A stretch of 34,774 bases of DNA from an uncultured Prevotella sp. (GTDB lineage Bacteria > Bacteroidota > Bacteroidia > Bacteroidales > Bacteroidaceae). Position 1 is the first letter of the stretch, and the number at the start of each line of letters is the position of its first letter. The stretch covers positions 1 through 34,774 of the forward strand of contig CAMHEA010000004.1 of the NCBI GenBank assembly GCA_946184025.1, written 5' to 3'. Positions 27,523-34,774 of the stretch are shown here, in pieces. The notes under the pieces were generated by a model. The model had not been told where the DNA came from. It was given only the letters and a program-made list of their open reading frames with translations, and searched no databases. The position numbers were made by a program, and so were the translations under genes.

Positions 27523-29191
27523 AACTGGATCCTCCGACGAACTCTCGCATGATGCTGGTGGGAGGTATTTCCTTGTCGCTGACGGGCAGGAAGAAGTGGA
27601 TGAATTTCAGCAACCGATGGGCTTCTGCATATTCGGGACAGTTGCGGGGAACGGATGCCAGGATGATTTCGGCGTGTGTGCGCAATACGGCAAACTCAAT
27701 ATTGAGGGCGGAATTGAACATGGCATCGGCTGTTTCTTGGAACGGGAAAATCCATTTGTCTTCTGCCTGGCACACATTCTTCCATTGACTGATGGTTTGC
27801 TGGGCTGTATAGGCTCCCTTGTTGTAGTCGCGGATGATGCGACGCAGCAATCGGTTGTCGCGCACCGGAATCCAGTTGTGGTCGTCGAGCGAGATACTTG
27901 TCAGTGCAGAGATGTAGATCTTGAACTTTGCCGAATCTGGAATCTGGCTGGTCAGTAGGGGATTCAGGGCGTGGATGCCTTCGATGATGAGCACGCTGTC
28001 ATTGGACAGCTTGAGTTTCTTGCCGTTCCACTCCCGTTTTCCCGTTACGAAATTATATTCCGGGACTTCCACGCGTTCGCCGCGCATCAGTTTGGAGAGG
28101 TGTTCTTCGAGCAGATGATAGTCCACCGTCTCAATATTGTCGAAGTCGTAGTCTCCGTTAGGGAGCAACGGCGTGTCTACTCGGTTCACGAAATAATCGT
28201 CTGTGGAGAACGACATGGGGCGCAGACCGCAAGCCAGTAGCTGAACGCTGAGACGTTTGCAGAACGTTGTCTTGCCAGACGAGGAGGGACCGGTGATGAG
28301 AACCAGCCGCACGGGATTCTCTTCTGCATGGAAACGGAGGTCTATTTCCTCGGCAATCTGTACGATTTTCTTTTCTTGCAAAGCCTCGCTGACTTGTATC
28401 AGTTCCGAGGCATGTCCTTTCAGAATCGCTTTGTTCACGTCGCCGGCATTCGACAGGCGCATGATGATGTCCCAACGGGTCTTCTCGGCAAACATTTCAT
28501 AGGTTTTCGGCATGTCTACTTTCTCCGCCAGCACCATGGGATTGTTCCAGTCGGGAACGCGAAGTAGCATTCCGTCGTGGTAGGTTTCCAATCCCCACAC
28601 CTTCAGATAGCCGGCTGAGGGTACCAACGGACCGTAGAAATAGTCGGCTGTATCGCCTAACATATAGTAATCGCTGTAGATTTGCCCGCTTGTTTCCAGT
28701 AGTTTCACCTTGTCTGTGAATCCCCGCTCTGCAAAAACGCGTATGGCTTCCTCCGTTGTGGCCTCGTTGCGGCGGAAAGGCATGTCTAACGACACAATCT
28801 CTTCCATTCTTTTGCGGATGCGTTCAACATCCCCTTCCGACAAAGCATCGCCCGCTTTCTTCTTGAAATTGCAGTAGTAGCCGCGCGAGATGGTGTGCTC
28901 GATGAATAGTTTCGAACCTGGAAAAATGTCCTGTGTGGCTTTATAGAGCACGAAGCACAATGAACGCACATACACCCGATGGCCGCTACCCTCGCGGGCA
29001 TCAAGAAACTCCACGTCCCTGTTCTGGAAAAGGCGGAATTTCAAGCCTTGTGAGGCATTGTTTACCTTTGCCGATACGACCGGATAAGGCAGCTGTATCT
29101 CGTCAGCAAATTCGGAGTAGACTTCAAGCAACGATGTTCCTTCAGGGAAACTTTTCGTCTTGTTGTTGTTTTTGCAGCGTATCTGTAACAT
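27512..29191 (-). CDS. TGS-domain-containing phosphoribulokinase/uridine kinase family nucleoside kinase
   Basis: N-terminal TGS/ThrRS-like region plus P-loop LVLITGPSSSGKTTFCKRLSVQL, DNIETVDYHLLEEHL, VLIIEGIHALNPLL. 3' end overlaps menD by 11 bp. Confidence 0.9.
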   Translation of the reverse strand: MLQIRCKNNNKTKSFPEGTSLLEVYSEFADEIQLPYPVVSAKVNNASQGLKFRLFQNRDVEFLDAREGSGHRVYVRSLCFVLYKATQDIFPGSKLFIEHTISRGYYCNFKKKAGDALSEGDVERIRKRMEEIVSLDMPFRRNEATTEEAIRVFAERGFTDKVKLLETSGQIYSDYYMLGDTADYFYGPLVPSAGYLKVWGLETYHDGMLLRVPDWNNPMVLAEKVDMPKTYEMFAEKTRWDIIMRLSNAGDVNKAILKGHASELIQVSEALQEKKIVQIAEEIDLRFHAEENPVRLVLITGPSSSGKTTFCKRLSVQLLACGLRPMSFSTDDYFVNRVDTPLLPNGDYDFDNIETVDYHLLEEHLSKLMRGERVEVPEYNFVTGKREWNGKKLKLSNDSVLIIEGIHALNPLLTSQIPDSAKFKIYISALTSISLDDHNWIPVRDNRLLRRIIRDYNKGAYTAQQTISQWKNVCQAEDKWIFPFQETADAMFNSALNIEFAVLRTHAEIILASVPRNCPEYAEAHRLLKFIHFFLPVSDKEIPPTSIMREFVGGSSFKY

Positions 29192-29543
29192 AGTATTCAG
29201 GTTTTCTTCGACTGCAAAGTTACGAAAAGCGGGGGAAAAGTGAAAGATAAACTTGTTTTTTCTTTTATAATTCAGCGGCTAAGTAGATTTTTAAGAGTTT
29301 CTCTAATATCGTTAAACCTATGGAATCAATTCTGGGAACTGATGCAAATAGGGAAAGGTATAGGCAAAGGAAGAATGCTATCGTGAAAGAAACGGTCACT
29401 GCTATAGATTCTCTGACGAAATGCGTGCTTGATTGTCTGTCTAATAGATGATTTGGAGGCAAAGGTAGTGAATGGGTGAAGTCCGTATTGAAAAACAAAA
29501 ACGTTTTGTTTTTCGCTTATTTGTTACGTAAAATCTCACGTTT

Positions 29544-29565
29544 GAACGAACGAATTCATTCGTTC
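29544..29565. promoter_or_regulatory. 22-bp near-perfect palindrome upstream of menB, candidate operator
   Basis: GAACGAAcGAATTCaTTCGTTC, about 27 nt upstream of TACCTTTG (29592-29599). Confidence 0.45.
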
Positions 29566-29591
29566 CATACTCGCTTAGCTGATTTTTTTCG

Positions 29592-29599
29592 TACCTTTG
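29592..29599 (+). promoter_or_regulatory. -7 element of the menB promoter
   Basis: TACCTTTG, ATG at 29621; no clear -33 TTTG at N19/20. Confidence 0.5.
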
Positions 29600-29620
29600 C
29601 ATGCAAAAGAAAGTAAAGAT

Positions 29621-30445
29621 ATGGAAAGAACATGGAAGACTATCGAAGGATTTGCGTTCAAGGAAATACTCTTTGAGACGTACAATCACATTGCAAAGAT
29701 AACAATCAACCGGCCACGTTATCGCAATGCCTTCACTCCACGCACTACTTGGGAGCTGTCGCAGGCTTTTGCCCATTGTCGCGAGGCGCAGAATATCAGC
29801 GTGGTCATCCTCACCGGTGCCGGCGACAAGGCGTTTTGTTCCGGTGGCGACATGCATGTGAAGGGACGAGGCGGCTACATCGATGAAGCTGGGGTGCCTC
29901 GGCTGAGCGTGCTTGACGTGCAGATGCAAATCCGGCGGCTGCCCAAACCAGTCATTGCGATGGTCAACGGCTATGCGATTGGCGGAGGGCATGTGCTTCA
30001 TCTGGTCTGTGACCTCACCATTGCCAGCGAAAACGCCATCTTCGGACAGACAGGCCCGAAGGTGGGAAGCTTTGATGCTGGGTTTGGTGCGAGCTACTTG
30101 GCACGCATCGTAGGTCAGAAGAAAGCCCGCGAGATATGGTTCCTCTGTCGGCAGTATTCTGCCGAGGAAGCTGAACGCATGGGCTTGGTGAATAAGGTAG
30201 TGCCGTTGGCACAGCTGGAGGATACTTGCGTGGAATGGGCAGAGGTGATGATGGAGCGCAGTCCGCTGGCCTTGCGCATGATCAAGGCCGGACTCAATGC
30301 CGAACTCGACGGACAGGCTGGTATACAGGAACTGGCTGGCGATGCTACCATGCTTTATTATTTCCTGGACGAAGCACAGGAAGGCGGTCGGGCTTTCCTC
30401 GAAAAGCGGAAGCCTGATTTCAGTAAGTATCCCAAAATGCCCTGA
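29621..30445 (+). CDS. menB: 1,4-dihydroxy-2-naphthoyl-CoA synthase
   Basis: [115 protein letters not shown]. Confidence 0.96.
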   Translation: MERTWKTIEGFAFKEILFETYNHIAKITINRPRYRNAFTPRTTWELSQAFAHCREAQNISVVILTGAGDKAFCSGGDMHVKGRGGYIDEAGVPRLSVLDVQMQIRRLPKPVIAMVNGYAIGGGHVLHLVCDLTIASENAIFGQTGPKVGSFDAGFGASYLARIVGQKKAREIWFLCRQYSAEEAERMGLVNKVVPLAQLEDTCVEWAEVMMERSPLALRMIKAGLNAELDGQAGIQELAGDATMLYYFLDEAQEGGRAFLEKRKPDFSKYPKMP

Positions 30446-30476
30446 TACCCTGTCGGGGAGGGAGAAACAACCGGCA

Positions 30477-31499
30477 ATGAAAGTGACAATAGCGGAGCGG
30501 ACGCTCCATTTCAAGCAGCCTGCGGGAACTTCCCGCGGTGTATATACCATCCGAAAATCGTGGATGGTAACCATTTGCGACGGCGATAAACGGGGAGTGG
30601 GAGAGTGTGCCCCGCTTCCCGATCTCAGTTGCGATGCCCTTCCTGATTACGGAACGACGTTGCGGCACTTCTGCGACAACGTGGAGCGCACTCGTCAGCT
30701 TCCCCTCGAATCCCTGCGCGACTACCCTTCCATGTTGTTCGGCTTGGAAACGGCAATGCTCAATCTGCAAAACGGACATCAGCTCTTCGACACACCTTTC
30801 AGCCGGGGCGAAGAAGGCATCACCATCAACGGACTCGTGTGGATGGGTACGTTCGAGGAAATGTATCATCGCATAGAGGAGAAACTACAGGCGGGGTTCC
30901 GATGTGTGAAACTCAAGATTGGAGCGATCGATTGGGAACGCGAACTTTCCCTGATACGCTTCATCCGTCAGCATTTCACTCCTGCTGATATCGAGTTGCG
31001 CGTGGATGCAAACGGCGGCTTTTCGCCCGAAGATGCTCCTCGCAAACTGGAACAACTTGCCCGCTATGGCATTCATTCCATTGAACAACCCATCCGCCAA
31101 CATCAGTGGGAAGCGATGGCCCAACTCTGTCGCAACACGCCCGTGCCCATCGCCCTTGACGAAGAACTCATCGGAGTAAACTCCCTCGAAGAAAAGCAAC
31201 GCCTTCTGGACACCATCCGTCCGCAATACATCATTCTCAAACCTTCCTTGCACGGCGGCATCAGTGGCACTTGCGAATGGATATCGATGGCTCGGCAGCG
31301 GGGTATTCCTTCTTGGATTACCTCCGCCTTGGAAAGCAATGTCGGTCTGAATGCCGTCGCCCAGCTGGCAGCCCACGTCTATGGTCCCCACGTCACATTC
31401 CCGCAGGGACTCGGAACGGGTCAACTCTTCACCGACAACATTCCTATGCCACTCCAACTACGGGGAGACCAGCTGTGGTATGGGCGACATGGCGTTTAG
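30477..31499 (+). CDS. menC: o-succinylbenzoate synthase (enolase superfamily)
   Basis: VKLKIGAIDWERELSLIRFIR, ELRVDANGGFSPEDA, YGIHSIEQPIRQ, PIALDEELIG, LKPSLHGGISG. Confidence 0.92.
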   Translation: MKVTIAERTLHFKQPAGTSRGVYTIRKSWMVTICDGDKRGVGECAPLPDLSCDALPDYGTTLRHFCDNVERTRQLPLESLRDYPSMLFGLETAMLNLQNGHQLFDTPFSRGEEGITINGLVWMGTFEEMYHRIEEKLQAGFRCVKLKIGAIDWERELSLIRFIRQHFTPADIELRVDANGGFSPEDAPRKLEQLARYGIHSIEQPIRQHQWEAMAQLCRNTPVPIALDEELIGVNSLEEKQRLLDTIRPQYIILKPSLHGGISGTCEWISMARQRGIPSWITSALESNVGLNAVAQLAAHVYGPHVTFPQGLGTGQLFTDNIPMPLQLRGDQLWYGRHGV

Positions 31500-31571
31500 G
31501 CGTTTGGATGTTTAGGCATTTCGCTAAGGTTTTACATTTATCATTTGTCATTTGTTATTTATCATTTAGTC
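31493..31571 (+). repeat. degenerate octamer then heptamer tandem tracts in the menC-menE gap
   Basis: ggcgttta/ggcgtttg/gatgttta/ggcatttc and atcattt/gtcattt/gttattt/atcattt. Confidence 0.6.
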
Positions 31572-31593
31572 TACTGGCGTTTGAGTGTATAGC

Positions 31594-32589
31594 ATGGAAC
31601 GGAATATGACAATCGAAGCATTTATGGAAGAATGGAACGATTCTTCCGACAGAATACTGGTTCATACGAGTGGAACGACGGGCAAACCAAAGCCGATGTG
31701 GGTTGAGAAACGGCGCATGGAGGCTTCTGCGCGCATCACTTGCAACTTCTTGGGAATCCGGGAGGGCGACAGGGCGTTGTTGTGTCTGCCATTGGACTAT
31801 ATCGCCGGAAAGATGATGGCGGTGCGGTCCTTGGTGCGTGGACTCCGGCTGAAGGTCGTGGAGCCCTGCGGACATCCCCTGTCGGCAGACAATCTGACCG
31901 ATGAGGAGGCGCAGCTGGACTTTGTGGCCATGGTGCCCATGCAGGTCTACAACTCCTTGCAGGTGCCTTTGGAGCGTCGTCGGCTGATGAATATCCGGCA
32001 TCTCATTATCGGTGGTGGAGCCGTCGACGATGTGTTGGCCCATGAATTGCGGTCGTTTCCCCATGCGGTATGGAGCACTTACGGCATGACCGAAACGCTA
32101 TCCCATATCGCTCTGCGTCGGTTGAATGGCGGGGAGGCTTGCGAGTGGTACACGGCCTTCCCCTCAGTACAGCTGTCGGCTACTGCCGAAGGCTGTCTGG
32201 TGGTCGACGCTCCCTTGGTCTGTGCAGAACGGTTGGTCACTAACGATGTGGTCGTGTTCAATCCTTCCCGTCCTGACCAGTTTCGGGTGCTCGGCCGTAG
32301 AGACCTTGTCATCTGTTCGGGTGGCATCAAGATTCAGGCCGAAGAGGTGGAACGCCAGCTTCGGCCTTACATGCGCGTACCTTATATTATTAGTAAGGCT
32401 GCGGACAGCAAATTCGGAGAAGTTGTTGCACTCCTCATGGAGCCTTGCGACGTGGAGGCTGTGCGTCAGCTATGCAGCGAACATCTTCCACGCTATTGGC
32501 AGCCGCGCATCATCCGTGTCGTTCCGAAGATTCTGCTGACTGAAACAGGGAAACCCCGGCGTGATATCCGGTGTTATCCTGTCGGGTAG
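31594..32589 (+). CDS. menE: o-succinylbenzoate-CoA ligase (short AMP-forming)
   Basis: ILVHTSGTTGKPKPMWVEKRRM, LLCLPLDYIAGKMMAVRSLVRG, STYGMTETLSHIALR, GRRDLVICSGGIKIQAEEVE. Confidence 0.92.
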   Translation: MERNMTIEAFMEEWNDSSDRILVHTSGTTGKPKPMWVEKRRMEASARITCNFLGIREGDRALLCLPLDYIAGKMMAVRSLVRGLRLKVVEPCGHPLSADNLTDEEAQLDFVAMVPMQVYNSLQVPLERRRLMNIRHLIIGGGAVDDVLAHELRSFPHAVWSTYGMTETLSHIALRRLNGGEACEWYTAFPSVQLSATAEGCLVVDAPLVCAERLVTNDVVVFNPSRPDQFRVLGRRDLVICSGGIKIQAEEVERQLRPYMRVPYIISKAADSKFGEVVALLMEPCDVEAVRQLCSEHLPRYWQPRIIRVVPKILLTETGKPRRDIRCYPVG

Positions 32590-32609
32590 GCGGCCATGTT
32601 TGCCAGGTT

Positions 32610-33245
32610 CTATTTCCCTACGGGATACCCGATGGGGTGATTGATGACCAAGTCTGCGCTTTCATCCAGCTGCAAAGCCTTCTTCAACGCTTCGCCGTCC
32701 ATGGTCATTCGTGGAACGGTGTTCAGTCCCAAGGCCGTGCAGATGAGTGCGATGTTCTCTGACACATAGCCGGCATCAACCACGCCCATACGTTCGGCAC
32801 CACGGCGGTGGTCACCAAACTGTTGGTGATCGCTGACCAGCAGCAACGACAGCGGAGTCGAAGCTGCAAATGCCTGCGGGCCGGCGATGAGCGGACGCAA
32901 ATCCTCTTCCGATACCTTGATGAGCTTGTTGTCTTTTGGCTGATAGAGGAAGGCACCGTCTTGGCTGCATACATAGACCTTGATGTCCTGTGCGTTGATG
33001 GCAGAGGGAGCCGTAATCTTGCCTTGGTCGGGGCGGTTGATGCCGCAGGCAGCCCACAGAATTTGTGCAAGTACGTCGTTGCTGACAGCCTTGTCAGCGA
33101 AGTTGCGCTCAGAATGGCGTTGTTGAAGGGCTTCCACCAAGGTCATACTGATGTTGGCCGAGGGTTGGGGAAGCAGGATTTCGTCTTGGGCAAAGACATA
33201 GCTGTTCAACATGCAGGCTGCGGCTGCGGCTAAGAGTTTTTTCAT
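32610..33245 (-). CDS. exported nitroreductase/SagB-type flavoprotein
   Basis: Signal MKKLLAAAAACMLNSYVFAQ; LVEALQQRHSERNFADKAVSNDVLAQILWAACGINRP; DAGYVSENIALICTALGLNTVPR; NHPIGYPVGK. Confidence 0.87.
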   Translation of the reverse strand: MKKLLAAAAACMLNSYVFAQDEILLPQPSANISMTLVEALQQRHSERNFADKAVSNDVLAQILWAACGINRPDQGKITAPSAINAQDIKVYVCSQDGAFLYQPKDNKLIKVSEEDLRPLIAGPQAFAASTPLSLLLVSDHQQFGDHRRGAERMGVVDAGYVSENIALICTALGLNTVPRMTMDGEALKKALQLDESADLVINHPIGYPVGK

Positions 33246-33276
33246 GGTGATACTTTTTGGGGGTTGTTGATAAGTT

Positions 33277-33305
33277 AGGCAGGGACGTTGCTCCCTGCCT
33301 TTTTT
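33277..33305 (+). terminator. intrinsic terminator-like hairpin with U-tract on + strand
   Basis: aggcaggga-cgttgc-tccctgcct-ttttt. Flanking genes (aroB, nitroreductase) are both on the minus strand. Confidence 0.65.
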
Positions 33306-33312
33306 GTGGGTT

Positions 33313-34389
33313 TTATCCTTCGCGGAGGAAGTCAAGGGATTCCATGATTTCCTCTTTCGTAGCGGTTTGGTTGATGCGCAGGCCACCGATGTCGCTCAGC
33401 AGCGTGAAGTTGATGGTGCCGGCGACATTCTTCTTGTCGTGCGTCATCAGTTCAATCAGCTGCGGATAGTCGTCGCAGGTGATGGGAAGCGTGCCGTAAT
33501 GCTCACGGATGTAGCTGACCGTCTGGCGCATCTTGTCGGCGGGGAAGCCGCATTTGATGGTGGAAAGATAAAGCTCGCATACGATTCCGAAGGCAACGGC
33601 ATAGCCGTGGAGCTGGGGAGTGGCCTGCTTGAAGCTCCACGACTCGAAGGCATGGCCGAAGGTATGTCCCAGATTGAGTGCCTTGCGGATGTTCTGTTCC
33701 TTCGGGTCTTGCTCCACGATGTGCTGCTTCACCTTGACAGAATCGGCCACCATGCGCTGGAGACGCTTCAGCAACTGGAGGTTGACAGCTGGTTCGGAGG
33801 CGTTCACCTGCTCAACATCAAAGTTCAGAAGTTCCACCCACATTGCTTCGGTGGAAATGAGGCCGTGCTTGAGCATCTCGGCATAGCCGCTCAGCAGGTT
33901 TTCCGTGTCCAGTGTCTGTAGGAATTCCGCGTTGATGATGACGAAGCGTGGTTCGTTGAATACGCCGATTTCGTTTTTCAGACCGCCAAAGTTGATGCCG
34001 GTCTTGCCGCCTACACTGGCATCGACCATGGAGAGCAGGGTGGTGGGTATGTTGATAAAGTTGATGCCGCGCTTGAAGGTGGATGCCGCGAAGCCGCCGA
34101 GGTCGGTCACCATGCCGCCGCCGAGGTTGATCAGGCATGAGTGGCGGGTAGCTCCCTGTTGCAGCTCGGCCCAGACGTGGCTCAGCGATTCCGTGTTCTT
34201 GTGCTGGTCGCCTGCCGGAATGGTGATGAGTTGGGCATGTTTCAGTCCGAAGAAGTTGCTCAGCAGCGGCCAGCACTTCTCCTTGGTCGTCTCGTCGGTC
34301 AGAACGAAGATGCGGTCGCGCTCACATTCCATGAGCGCCATGGCCAAGTCGTTCTGAAAATTCTGTGAAATGATAACTCTCTGTTCCAT
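33313..34389 (-). CDS. aroB: 3-dehydroquinate synthase
   Basis: LINLGGGMVTDLGGFAASTFKRGINFINIPTTLLSMVDASVGGKTGINFGGLKNEIG, LNLGHTFGHAFE. Confidence 0.96.
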   Translation of the reverse strand: MEQRVIISQNFQNDLAMALMECERDRIFVLTDETTKEKCWPLLSNFFGLKHAQLITIPAGDQHKNTESLSHVWAELQQGATRHSCLINLGGGMVTDLGGFAASTFKRGINFINIPTTLLSMVDASVGGKTGINFGGLKNEIGVFNEPRFVIINAEFLQTLDTENLLSGYAEMLKHGLISTEAMWVELLNFDVEQVNASEPAVNLQLLKRLQRMVADSVKVKQHIVEQDPKEQNIRKALNLGHTFGHAFESWSFKQATPQLHGYAVAFGIVCELYLSTIKCGFPADKMRQTVSYIREHYGTLPITCDDYPQLIELMTHDKKNVAGTINFTLLSDIGGLRINQTATKEEIMESLDFLREG

Positions 34390-34679
34390 AACCTGTCCTC
34401 CTTTTCTTATAGCTTTCTCTTTCTTCTTCTGTTCAAAATCGTTTAGAAACGGTTGTCCCTATGTTGCAAAGTTACGTTTTTTCTTTCTCCATAAGTGTCA
34501 GATGCCCTACGATTTAGCGTTTTTTTGCATATAAATCTTATAAATTGCGCACATGGGTGGTGTGGTGTGCAATAATTTGACGGATTAATCCCTCGTCGGT
34601 CATTTGCCTTTGTGGCTGCGTGGCCTTTTCGTGACTCCCCGTTTTCAGTCCCTTGCGTGGCATTTTCGGCTCGTCGGTT

Positions 34680-34774
34680 AACTGACTGATTATCAGTCGT
34701 TTGGAAAAACGGTTTTGCCTGCGAGAATTTTTAATTTATTTTTTCTCAAAAAATAATTTATTAATTCTCAAAAA
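34680..34774 (+). repeat. Family-1 composite repeat, copy C (truncated by window end): 46-nt leader (CTGA-TTA-TCAG) plus 19-nt A/T cassettes separated by CTC
   Basis: GAG-aatttttaatttatttttt-CTC-aaaaaataatttattaatt-CTC-aaaaa(end). Confidence 0.83.

Noticed and set aside
34545-34572. ttgcgcacatgggtggtgtggtgtgcaa inverted repeat upstream of copy C
   Set aside because: Short arms with a mismatch and no U-tract; could be chance.

Overview
This 34.8 kb window is a densely coding chromosomal segment from a Bacteroidota genome, probably Prevotella/Segatella-like. The placement rests on TTTG-N19/20-TAnnTTTG promoters, T9SS-like C-terminal tails, DUF3667 and CotH proteins, and gene content. Most genes are housekeeping: nhaD, pepD, rsmA, frr, rsgA, mnmA, pgi, gpsA, lysS, aroB, and a menaquinone cluster (menI-like, menF, menD // menB, menC, menE) split by a convergent TGS/PRK-type kinase gene. 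I saw no tRNA, rRNA, CRISPR, transposase or phage genes. The most unusual signal is intergenic. There are two unrelated families of AT-rich palindrome arrays, both with an exact 22-bp pitch. Family 1 has three copies (about 0.4, 15.7 and 34.7 kb). Each is a 46-nt leader containing a CTGA-NNN-TCAG dyad followed by three 19-nt A/T-only cassettes separated by GAG or CTC. The cassettes look combinatorially assembled from a small set of 7-mer words around an AATTT core. Family 2 has two copies (about 11.6 and 24.2 kb). Each has four 17-bp TAATATAGsCTATATTA-like palindromes separated by variable 5-nt spacers. Other points of interest: a probable GTG-started small exported protein missed by long-ORF calling, a PheC-like lipoprotein, a HAD hydrolase with a helicase-associated-like C-terminal extension, duplicated promoters upstream of the men genes, a near-leaderless mnmA start, and intrinsic terminators facing + with no + strand gene immediately upstream. 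All homology calls are from reading the protein sequences; no database search was run.
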